Assembly: GCA_022822905.1 (NCBI GenBank)
Contig: JAJDYE010000032.1
Span: 1 to 64,000 of the forward strand
Reading direction: 5' to 3'
Length of the DNA: 64,000 nucleotides
Source: Acidimicrobiia bacterium
Lineage (GTDB): Bacteria; Actinomycetota; Acidimicrobiia; Acidimicrobiales; Bin134
Below the pieces are notes generated by a model that saw nothing but the letters and a program-made list of their open reading frames with translations, was not told the origin of the DNA and did not search any database. The position numbers and the translations under genes are program-made. Shown piece after piece: positions 9,124 to 17,776 of this stretch (within the stretch, counting starts at the first letter, position 1; each line of letters starts with the position of its first letter).

Positions 9124-9789
9124 TCACGAGATGGGCTCGGTGACTTCGGGGACGTCGTTGGAAGCGGAGTTGACCAGGGCAGACACCTCGTAGGCCTCCA
9201 GGGCGTCGTCGGGATAGGGCTCAAGGAGCTGGGTCAGTGTTTGGGAGTCGTCGAGGGCGGTGTCCAACCAGAGGTCCTCCACTTCCTTCGACAAGATTAC
9301 CGGCATTCGGTGGTGAATCGGCTTGAGCACTTCGTTGGCCGCGGTGGTGATGATGGCGCACGACGAGATGGAGCTTCCATCCGAATCGGTCCACTTTGAC
9401 CAGAGCCCGGCGAAGGCGAACGGCTCACCCGAGCGCATGGTGACTCTCATCGGGCGCTTGGCATCGCCCACCCTCTGCCACTCGTAGAAGCCGTCGGCCA
9501 GGACTAGGCACCGCCGGCGCTTCAGCGAGTCGCGAAACGACGGCTTCTCGGCCACGGTCTCCGCTCTGGCGTTGATGAGGGGGCGGCTGGAAAGGCCGTC
9601 CTTGGACCACGATGGGATCAGACCCCAGCGCATGAAGCCGGCCCGACGAGTTTGGCCGCCGACCACGGCCAGCACTTGCTGGGTGGGTGAGACGTTGTAT
9701 CTGGGCACGAAGCCTTCAGGCTCACTGTCGAATTCGAACCGCTGGGCCAGCTCACTCAGGCTGGAGGTCAGGCTGTACCGGCCACACAT
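9124..9789 (-). CDS. SRAP domain protein (YedK/HMCES-type AP-site crosslinking)
   Basis: A 221-residue SOS-response-associated peptidase family protein. Members bind abasic sites in single-stranded DNA covalently through Cys2. The N-terminus is MCGRYS, so removal of Met exposes the catalytic Cys. The conserved Asn in INARAET, Glu in DGFYEW and His in HHRMPV are all present. It lies 54 bp downstream of dnaE2 on the same strand, a sensible partner for translesion synthesis, and 7 bp upstream of a lipoprotein gene. No LexA-type box is evident in the 54-bp gap, so it may be read from the imuB promoter. Confidence 0.95.
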   Translation of the reverse strand: MCGRYSLTSSLSELAQRFEFDSEPEGFVPRYNVSPTQQVLAVVGGQTRRAGFMRWGLIPSWSKDGLSSRPLINARAETVAEKPSFRDSLKRRRCLVLADGFYEWQRVGDAKRPMRVTMRSGEPFAFAGLWSKWTDSDGSSISSCAIITTAANEVLKPIHHRMPVILSKEVEDLWLDTALDDSQTLTQLLEPYPDDALEAYEVSALVNSASNDVPEVTEPIS

Positions 9790-9843
9790 CTCCGCCCATT
9801 ATGCGGGCGACGGGGGCATCCCACCAACATCCCGAGCATTGTG

Positions 9844-12800
9844 TCAGTGCCAATTGTGCGACGGCGGCATGGCCACGCCCGAGTCGATGGCGCGCACGTC
9901 GGTGGCGACTACGTTCACGGTCCCGTCCCACCGGGAAATCCTCCCGGTGACCACGATCACCTGGCTGCTCAGCTCCCGGCGGCGGCGGGCGAACAGGTCG
10001 GAGTAGATGATCACCTGGGTGTCGCCGGTCTCGTCCTCGATGGTCACGAAGACGGTGCCGTCGCGCCCACGGGGGTGTTGCCTGGCCACCGGCCAGCCCG
10101 CCACCGTGACCGCTTCGTCTTCTTTGCGAGCCTCCACCTCTGCGGTGGGCATCACGCCGGCGCCGAGGCCCTCCCGGAGGAACTCCATGAGATGGCCTCG
10201 GGGGTAGATGCCCATGGTTCGGTACTCGCCCATCATCTTCTCCTGGTCGGTGAAGTCGGCGAGCTGGGGCACGCGATCGTCCGTCGACAGAGAAAGGGCG
10301 GTTTGGCCGCCTCCCGAGGGCCGGTTTTGCAGTCCCGACTCCCACAGGGCCTCTCTCCGGTTCGAGGCGATGGCGTCGAACGCCCCGGCCAGCACCAGCG
10401 AGAGCACGGCCTGGTCCTTCAGCCCGGTCCGACGCACCAGATCTCCGGCGGAGGCATAGGAGCCTTGGCGCTGCCTCTCGGCCACGATGAGCTTGGCCGA
10501 CTCTGCCCCCACGTCCTTGATGAGCTCAAGCCCCAGCCGCATCGAGTCGCCTTCAGGCGAGCACGCCGCTCGGCTCGCGTTGACACACGGGTTCAGAAAC
10601 CGAACCCCGAAGCGCCGGGCGTCCTGCTTCAGCGTCTCCAACGGATAGAAGCCCATCGGCTGGTTGTTCATCAGCGCGGTGAAGAACTCCACCGGGTGGT
10701 AGCGCTTGAGCCACGCCGCTTGGTAGGCGCTCACCGCGAAGGCGTGGGAGTGCGACTCCGGGAACATGTAGTGGCCGTTGATCTTGGAGAAAATCCTCTT
10801 GGCGGCTTCCTCGGGCACGCCGTTGAGCCAGGCACCCTCGGCAAAGCGCTCCCAGTGCATGGCGATCAGGTGCTCGCTGTTGGGCCGGGCGAAGGCGCGC
10901 CGCACTTCGTCGGCCTCGGCCGCGGTCATGCCGGCCACGTCCTCGATGAGCTGCACTACCTGCTCTTGCCACACGATGATGCCGTACCCCCGCTCCAGGG
11001 CCCGCTTCTCCAGCGGATGGTCATAGTCCCAGTCAGCGTCATGGCGGTAGCGCTCCACGAACTGCGACACCGCGCTGCCCTGCACCCCCACGCCGGGGCG
11101 GATGAGGGCCACCTGGTAGGCGAGGTCGAGGAGGTTGCGCGACTTCAACCGCTGGGCCATCTTCAGCTGCGCTGGGGACTGGAGCAAGAACACCCCCTTG
11201 CACTGGCCGGCGTTGATCATGTCGTACACGTCGGGATCCTCCGGGCTGATCCGGCCCAGGTCGGGCCGGCAGCCCTCCCGCTCCTCGATGAGGTCGAGGG
11301 CCTCGTCGATCTGGTCGAGCACCGGCAGAGACAAGATGTCGATCTTGGCGAAGTTGGCGTCGGCCACGCTGTCTTTGTCCCAGTCCATGATGTAGCGGCC
11401 GTCGGTGGCTCCGGCCCGGATCGGCACCATCTCCGGGATGGGCGAGCTGCTCAGCACCATGCCGCCCACGTGCTGGCTCAGCCCCCGGGGAGCGCCCATG
11501 AGCTGGGGAGCGAGATCGAGCAGATCCCGCCACCCGGGGGCGTCCACCTTGTCTTTGAACTCCGCCAGATCGGCCATCTCACTGCGCAGGTCGGCGGCGT
11601 GGTGGGAGTGCAGCCGCTTCGACAGCAGCCTGAGGCGCTCAGGGGGCAGTCCCAGGGCCTTGCCCAGGTCTTGGATGATGCCCTTGACCTTGTAGGTGGT
11701 GATGGCCCCGGCCAACACGGCGTGCTCGGGCCCGAAGTGGCGGTGTACCCGCTCGATCAGCTCGTCTCGCAGCCCCCGGGGGAAGTCGAGGTCGATGTCG
11801 GGCAGCGAGGTCATGTCCTCGGAGATGAAGCGCTCCAGGGTTAGGTCCCACTTCAGGGGGTCCACGTGGCTGATGCCGATGAGGTAGCCCACGAGCAGGG
11901 CTACCGACGAGCCCCGCCCCCGGCCCGGCGGCCTCTCCTCCAGCGGCGTGTCGGGGCCGACTTCGCCTCGCTCCACCAGGATCTGCTGGGCCAGAAGGGC
12001 GATCTGGCGGTAGAGCAGCAGAAATCCGGCCAGGTTGAGCCGCTCGATCAGGCCGAACTCCTCGGCCAGACGACACTCCACCTCTGCGGTAACGCCCCCG
12101 TACCGCCGAACGGCACCCTCCCGGCAGAGCTGTTCCAGGTAGCTCAGGGGCGTGCGGCCCGGGGGAACCGCCGCGTCGGGCAGGCCGTAGCCCAAGTCGG
12201 TGCTGAGGTCGAAGCCGCACTGCTCGGCCACGCGCAAGGTGTTGGACACCGCTTGGGGGCACTCGGCGAAGAGGCGCTCCATCTCCGCGGGCGGCTTCAG
12301 GTGCAGATGGTGGTTGGGCCGCAGATGGGGCAGGGCTTGGTCGATGGTGGTGTTGAGCCGGGCGGCCACCAGCGCCTGCTGGAGTCGGGCGCGCTCTGGG
12401 GTGTGGTAGTGGACGTCGTTGGTGGCCACCACCCGGGCGCCGGCGTCGGCGGCGAGCCTGACCAGCTTGCGGTTGCGGTCGGTGTCGCCGGCCAGGAAGT
12501 TCTGCTGGAGCTCCACGTACACCGAGTTCGGCCCGTACCAGTCGAAGTACTGCCGCAACAGGCCGCGGGCCTCGCCCAAGCGGTCGTCGGCCGCCAGCCG
12601 GGACAAGGGGCCGTCGCGCCCGCCGGTCAAAAGAACCACGCCCTCGCAGTGGTGGGGCAGGCAGGAGGGGTCGAGCTTCGGGTCTTGGCGGTCGGCGGCG
12701 TTGGCCAAGGTGGACAGGCGCGAGATGTTGGAGTATCCCGCCCGGGTCTTGGCCAAAAGGGCGAGCTTCGAGCCGTCGGTGAGGGTCAGCTCTGCGCCGG

Positions 12801-12987
12801 TGATGGGCTGGGTGCCCAGGCTCTTGGCCAACCGGGCGAACTCCAGCGCGCCGCACAGGTTGGTGTCGGTCAGGGCCAGGGCCGGGTAGCCGTACTGCTT
12901 GGCCTGCGCCAGTAGCTCGTGGGCGTGCGACGCCCCCTCCCCGTAGGAGAAGAAGCTCTTGGTGCGAAGCTCCACCCAGTTCGACAT
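9844..12987 (-). CDS. dnaE2: error-prone DNA polymerase III alpha subunit DnaE2 (ImuC)
   Basis: A 1047-residue C-family polymerase that performs mutagenic translesion synthesis with ImuB. It has an N-terminal PHP domain and a palm with the catalytic motif SLPDIDLDFP. Finger and thumb regions follow, then helix-hairpin-helix and OB-fold regions (OB near VTVAGWPVARQ). The first metal motif of the PHP domain is degenerate: ELRTKSFFS stands where replicative DnaE has an HxH. Proofreading by this domain is therefore unlikely. It begins 13 bp after the imuB stop, so they form one operon. The length and motifs fit DnaE2 rather than the replicative DnaE1. Confidence 0.95.
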   Translation of the reverse strand: MSNWVELRTKSFFSYGEGASHAHELLAQAKQYGYPALALTDTNLCGALEFARLAKSLGTQPITGAELTLTDGSKLALLAKTRAGYSNISRLSTLANAADRQDPKLDPSCLPHHCEGVVLLTGGRDGPLSRLAADDRLGEARGLLRQYFDWYGPNSVYVELQQNFLAGDTDRNRKLVRLAADAGARVVATNDVHYHTPERARLQQALVAARLNTTIDQALPHLRPNHHLHLKPPAEMERLFAECPQAVSNTLRVAEQCGFDLSTDLGYGLPDAAVPPGRTPLSYLEQLCREGAVRRYGGVTAEVECRLAEEFGLIERLNLAGFLLLYRQIALLAQQILVERGEVGPDTPLEERPPGRGRGSSVALLVGYLIGISHVDPLKWDLTLERFISEDMTSLPDIDLDFPRGLRDELIERVHRHFGPEHAVLAGAITTYKVKGIIQDLGKALGLPPERLRLLSKRLHSHHAADLRSEMADLAEFKDKVDAPGWRDLLDLAPQLMGAPRGLSQHVGGMVLSSSPIPEMVPIRAGATDGRYIMDWDKDSVADANFAKIDILSLPVLDQIDEALDLIEEREGCRPDLGRISPEDPDVYDMINAGQCKGVFLLQSPAQLKMAQRLKSRNLLDLAYQVALIRPGVGVQGSAVSQFVERYRHDADWDYDHPLEKRALERGYGIIVWQEQVVQLIEDVAGMTAAEADEVRRAFARPNSEHLIAMHWERFAEGAWLNGVPEEAAKRIFSKINGHYMFPESHSHAFAVSAYQAAWLKRYHPVEFFTALMNNQPMGFYPLETLKQDARRFGVRFLNPCVNASRAACSPEGDSMRLGLELIKDVGAESAKLIVAERQRQGSYASAGDLVRRTGLKDQAVLSLVLAGAFDAIASNRREALWESGLQNRPSGGGQTALSLSTDDRVPQLADFTDQEKMMGEYRTMGIYPRGHLMEFLREGLGAGVMPTAEVEARKEDEAVTVAGWPVARQHPRGRDGTVFVTIEDETGDTQVIIYSDLFARRRRELSSQVIVVTGRISRWDGTVNVVATDVRAIDSGVAMPPSHNWH

Positions 12988-13000
12988 CGACAGCTCGCGA

Positions 13001-14449
13001 TCAGGCGCTTTGCCGGTACCAGCGGTGGTCGGTACGGTCCCGGAACAGGGTGATCAGCCGACCGTCGCCGGGGTCGACCCGGTAGTAGGAGCGGGCCACC
13101 GGCTTGGGGAGCCACCACAGGTCGAATGTCCACCGATCGTCGATACGGGCCACTTTCTTCCAGCGCCGGCCCGCCCGCAGCGACCGCGGCTCGCCGTTCG
13201 AGTTCTCGCGCACGTCCACCGGCCTCGGCGTCAAAAGCGGCCGGATGGTGTCCTGGGCCGACGGGTCGAGGGGCATCTGGAGGAACCGCATCTCCGGCAC
13301 CGGATGCCACGGCGCCACGCTGGCGATCCGGTACAGAGCGTGGTCGCCCCTCATCAGCGGCCGCAGCCGGCGGTCGGCCTCCACCAGCCGTCCGAGGCGG
13401 TCTCGCCGCGCGTCCTTCAACAGCGTCAGCTGGGCGACTGACTCGCCGGTGAAATCCGACAGGGTGAGGGTCACCTCTTCGACGGGGCGGCGCGGCGGGT
13501 CGGCCTCCAGCCGGTGCCGGATGAGTTCCGAGGCCCTCTCCCACGCTCCGACGGGCTGCTTGAACCGCACGCTGTGCTCCCACGCCGGCCAGCCCGGCGC
13601 CTCGCACAGCAAATGCGCCGACCCGGCGAGGCGGTCCTTTGCCTCCGGCCGGGCAAAGGCCCGCAGCAAAACGGTGTCTACCGCCATCAACAGGGCCTCA
13701 AGAGAAGGGTGCAGCGCCATGGAGATGTGCTCCACCACCGGCTCCTCGCACGGCATCGGCACCACGGGGCTGTCGTCGATGCCGTTGCATAACGACCACG
13801 CCCGCAGACCCTCGAGGCCGAACCGGTCGGAGAGCAGATGCCCGCTCACCGAGGCGACGGCCCCCATGGTGTGCAGGCCGAAGCGGTGCATTTCGCTCCT
13901 CGTGCCGGCCGAGACCGGAAGCAGGTCGATGCTGTGAGGGGCGAGGAAAGCCTCCACATCGCCGGTGACCCGGGAGGCGCCCGGGCCCGAGCGCGCCCGG
14001 GCGGCAACGAAGGCGGGGAACTTGGCGTCTGCGACCCCGACACGGGGGTTTAAGAAGGCGGGAACCGCGCCCATGAGCGCGGCGACCGCGCCCGATTCGC
14101 CGCCGTAGATCCCCTCCAGCCCGTCGAGGCGGACGTAGGCCGTGCCCAGATCAGCCGCCTCCACCCGGTCGCTCACTTGTTGCAGGTCGGCCACCATTCG
14201 GCGGAAAGCCCGCCGATAGCAGGGCTCGTCGGCGTCCAGCACCACAGCGTCGGCGTGGTGCGACATCGCCTCCTCCAGGGTCATGCCCTCCTTGACCCCC
14301 ACGGCAGCGGGGAAGTAGTCGACCACCAGAGTCCTCGCCGCCGACGGATCGCCATCGACGATCAAAACCGGGCTGTCCTCCAAGTGGCGATGCCGGCTCA
14401 TCTCCACCTTCGCCCTCAAATGCGTGGCCAGCACACACCCAACCCTCAT
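13001..14449 (-). CDS. imuB: ImuB, Y-family polymerase-like mutasome protein
   Basis: About 482 residues. It has the fold of a Y-family polymerase palm, fingers and little finger but lacks the acidic catalytic residues, as expected for ImuB. ImuB is the hub that binds the beta clamp and DnaE2. The C-terminal part (SLRAGRRWKKVARIDDRWTF and the RVDPGDGR segment) is typical. I chose ATG 14449 (MRVGCVLATHLRAKVE), which matches the usual ImuB beginning. A TTG at 14476 is possible. imuA is absent from the window and no clear GAAC-N4-GTTC SOS box lies in the 180 bp upstream. It is divergent from a DUF433 gene. Confidence 0.9.
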   Translation of the reverse strand: MRVGCVLATHLRAKVEMSRHRHLEDSPVLIVDGDPSAARTLVVDYFPAAVGVKEGMTLEEAMSHHADAVVLDADEPCYRRAFRRMVADLQQVSDRVEAADLGTAYVRLDGLEGIYGGESGAVAALMGAVPAFLNPRVGVADAKFPAFVAARARSGPGASRVTGDVEAFLAPHSIDLLPVSAGTRSEMHRFGLHTMGAVASVSGHLLSDRFGLEGLRAWSLCNGIDDSPVVPMPCEEPVVEHISMALHPSLEALLMAVDTVLLRAFARPEAKDRLAGSAHLLCEAPGWPAWEHSVRFKQPVGAWERASELIRHRLEADPPRRPVEEVTLTLSDFTGESVAQLTLLKDARRDRLGRLVEADRRLRPLMRGDHALYRIASVAPWHPVPEMRFLQMPLDPSAQDTIRPLLTPRPVDVRENSNGEPRSLRAGRRWKKVARIDDRWTFDLWWLPKPVARSYYRVDPGDGRLITLFRDRTDHRWYRQSA

Positions 14450-14628
14450 GCGGCACCCGTGCGAAGGTCGCTGCAACTACACAGGGACCACCTTATTGAC
14501 GCCTGTGACACATTCGACCCGAGCCGGTGCGCGTTGATCTTCAGGCAAACAGATCGCTTGATCTCAGAGGATGTCGTTTCGTTGCATTTGGCCTGCTGAA
14601 TATGCTTCTTCTAGTGGAGCTCACCACG

Positions 14629-14799
14629 ATGATTGAGACGCGGGCTGGTGTTCGCAGCGGCAAGTCCTGCTTCATTGGCACTCGGATAACAGTCAATGAC
14701 GTACTGGACTATCTGGCAGCAGGTATGACGCCGTCGGAGATAGCCGGTGACTTCCCCGAGTTGAGCGAGCAGCATGTCCTCGCTGCTGTTGCCGGTTGA
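14629..14799 (+). CDS. short DUF433 (VapB-like antitoxin) protein, orphan
   Basis: A 56-residue protein with a DUF433 core (GKSCFIGTRITVNDV, then LAAGMTPSEI and FPELSEQHVLAA). DUF433 proteins are antitoxins usually paired with a PIN-like DUF5615 toxin. This copy stops right after the last conserved helix, shorter than the usual ~75 residues, and no toxin frame follows in the 166 bp before hsdM. ATG 14629 has GTGGAG upstream. An in-frame ATG at 14602 is an alternative. It marks the left edge of the defence island and is probably a degraded toxin-antitoxin remnant. Confidence 0.65.
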   Translation: MIETRAGVRSGKSCFIGTRITVNDVLDYLAAGMTPSEIAGDFPELSEQHVLAAVAG

Positions 14800-14965
14800 G
14801 CTCTAGTTGAACTCCTGTAGGTCCACGGCCAAGAAGTGCTGATAGACACTTGGACCCCAACCGACGGCCTCCAAGAGATTCGCCGAAGCTGAGATGACCT
14901 ACACTCCACTCGCGATCAGAACGGATTGAGCTTGCCGACCCCTTCGCGGGTCCGGTTGGAGTCAG

Positions 14966-16984
14966 ATGGAAAGCGAGAAAGTCAACAACCACGCAGCATT
15001 CATCTGGTCGGTGGCCGACCTGCTGCGCGGCGTGTACAAGCAGTCGGAGTACGGCCGGGTCATCCTTCCACTGACGGTGTTGCGCCGGTTGGACTGCGTA
15101 CTGGAGCCGACCAAGGATGAGGTGCTGGCAGCGGTGGGGCGGCTTCCCGACACTCTCCAGAACCGTGATCCGCTATTGGCCAAGTTCGCCGGCCAGTCGT
15201 TCTTCAACACCTCCAGGCACACTTTCGCCACTCTGCTCGGCGATCCAGACAACGTGGCCGGGAACCTACGCAACTACATCGCGGGGTTCTCCGAGTCGGC
15301 TCGCGACATCGTCGACAAGTTCAACTTCGACGTGCAGATCGACCGGCTTAACGACCACAACTTGCTGTACCTCGTGGTGTCAAAGTTCGCCGACCTCGAC
15401 CTGAGCCCCGAGACAGTGTCCGACCTAGACATGGGCTATCTCTACGAGGAGCTGATCCGGAGGTTCTCCGAGCTGTCCAATGAAACCGCTGGCGAGCACT
15501 TCACCCCCCGAGAAGTGATCCGGCTCATGGTTAATCTCCTATTTCGGGAGGACGATGAGTTGCTCACCAAGCCGGGCGTTGTGAAGACGCTGCTCGACCC
15601 GGCATGCGGCACCGGCGGGATGCTGTCGGTTGCCGAGGACTACCTCCGCCAGCTCAATCCAGAGGCTCGCCTGATGGTGTTCGGCCAAGAGGTGAATGCC
15701 GAGACCTACGCCACCTGTCGCGCCGACATGCTGATCAAGGGCCAAGAGGCCTCCAACATCAAGTTCGGCAACAGCTTTGACGACGACCAGCACCAGAACG
15801 AGCGGTTCGACTATCTGCTGGCCAATCCTCCGTTCGGAGTCGAGTGGAAGATGGTGGCTGACAAGGTCAAAGACGAGCACGCCATCCAAGGCTTCGCTGG
15901 CCGCTTTGGTGCCGGGCTACCTCGCATCAACGACGGCAGTTTCCTGTTCTTGCAGCACATGATCTCCAAGATGAAGCGCTCCGGCGAGGGCGGTGCCCGA
16001 CTGGCCATCGTGTTCAATGGGTCACCCCTGTTCACCGGAGGTGCCGGCTCAGGCGAGTCGGAGATTCGCCGCTGGATCATAGAGAGCGACATGCTCGAAG
16101 CAGTCGTCGCTCTCCCCGACCAACTCTTCTACAACACCGGCATCTCCACTTACATCTGGGTGGTCACCAACCGAAAGGCTCCGCAGCGCCGCGGCAAGGT
16201 CCAGTTGGTCGACGCCCGCGACCACTTCACCAAGATGAACAAGAGCTTGGGCCAGAAACGCAAAGAGCTGTCGGCGGACCAGATCGACGAGATCGCCCGC
16301 CTCTACGGATCATTCGAAGAAGGCCCCCAAGTCAAGATCTTCCCCAACGAGAGCTTCGGCTTCCTCCGCATCACCGTCGAACGCCCTCTCCGACTCCGCT
16401 GGGAGATCACTGACGACACTTTGGGTGCCGTTGGGTCCGACAAGAAGATCGCCAAGCTCGACCACGATCAGCGCGAAGCCCTGCTAGCTGAGCTCCGCAT
16501 CCACCACGGCGAGGTCTACCCCACCGAGACCGCAGCTAAGCAAGTAGTGCAAGATGCCCTTCTGAAAGCCACCGCCGACAAGCCCGCCGCCCTCGTCAAG
16601 GCTGTCACAGAAGCCCTTGCCGCCCGCGACCCCGACGCTCCCATCATCACCGATCGAGCTGGCACCCCCAAACCCGACCCCGACCTACGTGACTACGAAA
16701 ACCTCCCCCTGCCCCCAACGACAGTGGCCTTCGAATCCGACCCCACTGCCCGCCTCCAAACTATCGAGTACCGCTCAGCAGTGGACGACTACATCCAAGC
16801 CGAAGTTCACCCCTACGTCTCCGACGTCTGGCCCGATCTCGACAAGACCAAGATCGGCTATGAGATCCCCCTTACCCGCCACTTCTACACCTACACCCCA
16901 CCCCGTCCACTTGCCGAGATTGATGTAGAAATCAGTGGGCTCGAACAAGAGATCCGTGCGCTGCTAATCGAGTTGGCAGAATGA
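14966..16984 (+). CDS. hsdM: type I restriction-modification DNA methyltransferase subunit HsdM
   Basis: A 672-residue N6-adenine methyltransferase subunit. The N-terminal HsdM_N helical bundle spans about residues 8-140. SAM-binding motif I (DPACGTGGM) is near residue 211 and the catalytic motif IV NPPFG near 287. A long helical tail (470-672) probably contacts HsdS. The start ATG has TTGGAG at good spacing. The stop overlaps the hsdS start (ATGA), the usual type I coupling. All catalytic motifs are intact. Because hsdS is broken, this subunit may have no target recognition unless another HsdS is supplied. Confidence 0.95.
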   Translation: MESEKVNNHAAFIWSVADLLRGVYKQSEYGRVILPLTVLRRLDCVLEPTKDEVLAAVGRLPDTLQNRDPLLAKFAGQSFFNTSRHTFATLLGDPDNVAGNLRNYIAGFSESARDIVDKFNFDVQIDRLNDHNLLYLVVSKFADLDLSPETVSDLDMGYLYEELIRRFSELSNETAGEHFTPREVIRLMVNLLFREDDELLTKPGVVKTLLDPACGTGGMLSVAEDYLRQLNPEARLMVFGQEVNAETYATCRADMLIKGQEASNIKFGNSFDDDQHQNERFDYLLANPPFGVEWKMVADKVKDEHAIQGFAGRFGAGLPRINDGSFLFLQHMISKMKRSGEGGARLAIVFNGSPLFTGGAGSGESEIRRWIIESDMLEAVVALPDQLFYNTGISTYIWVVTNRKAPQRRGKVQLVDARDHFTKMNKSLGQKRKELSADQIDEIARLYGSFEEGPQVKIFPNESFGFLRITVERPLRLRWEITDDTLGAVGSDKKIAKLDHDQREALLAELRIHHGEVYPTETAAKQVVQDALLKATADKPAALVKAVTEALAARDPDAPIITDRAGTPKPDPDLRDYENLPLPPTTVAFESDPTARLQTIEYRSAVDDYIQAEVHPYVSDVWPDLDKTKIGYEIPLTRHFYTYTPPRPLAEIDVEISGLEQEIRALLIELAE

Positions 16985-17668
16985 ACTGGCCTTTCTATTC
17001 AGGTTGCCAGCCATCCGACTGGAAACGAACGAAGCTCCGCTCGTTCCTTACACGGCGCAAGCGAATAAATCGTCCTGACTTACCACTCCTGTCAGTCAAC
17101 CTGCCTAAGGGGGTTGTTTTGAGGCAGGACGGCGACGGTCGCGTAGCACCATCTCGTGATCTCGACGGGTATCAATAAGTGAGACCCGGCGACTTGGTGG
17201 TGAACCAATTGGGGAAGCCGCACGGCGCTCTTGGCGTTTCCGACCATCATGGGATCATTAGTCCCGCGTACTTCGTCGCAGAAGTGTCCGAGGAAGCGGA
17301 TCCAAAGTTTGTGCATCACTTACTTAGAACGCTGCTCTATATCAGCGAATATGAACGCCGAGGCAAGTACATGCCGCCATCGCAGTTCGACATCAGTTGG
17401 GAACAGTTCCGCGATATTCCTGGAGTGCTTCCTCCGTTATCGGAACAGCGTGCCATCGCTTCCTATCTCGACACCGAAACAGCCCGAATCGACACTATCG
17501 TCTCCATGAAACGCCAACTAGTTGATCTCCTCGAAGAACGCTGGATCGAGTTGCGTCGCAGTAGAGTCCTCTGCGGCTTAGATCCCGTGCGAGGCGGAGG
17601 TCTGACTGAGCCATGGGAAGAAATGAATGTGGGAATCCTCATTGAACTGCAAAGAGGCCATGATCTCC

Positions 17669-17672
17669 CTAG
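17669..17672. repeat. left target-site duplication CTAG of the IS481-family element
   Basis: CTAG directly abuts the left IS end. The same four bases follow the right IS end at 18760-18763. CTAG is the known preferred target core of IS481. With one copy removed, the hsdS frame is restored. Confidence 0.85.
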
Positions 17673-17699
17673 GTGTAATGCCCATGGACCTTGTTGACG
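17673..17699 (+). repeat. IS481-family left inverted repeat
   Basis: These 27 bp pair with the complement of 18733-18759. Four mismatches occur, at repeat positions 9, 14, 17 and 18. It starts GTGTAATG and ends TTGTTGACG. Confidence 0.88.
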
Positions 17700-17776
17700 G
17701 TTCTGGTCCTTTGATGGGTTGAGCCTCCGTGGCAGTGTGGGGTCTGTTGTGATCCCGGACTGCGAACGGAGGCTCA

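Noticed and set aside
9841..11844. Plus-strand open frame of 667 codons opposite dnaE2
   Set aside because: It is the antisense shadow of dnaE2 in GC-rich DNA. It has no family similarity, while the minus strand has full polymerase motifs.
17176..17178. In-frame TAA in hsdS as a recoded codon
   Set aside because: TAA is not a selenocysteine codon and the position is not a conserved Cys. A simple nonsense mutation is more likely.
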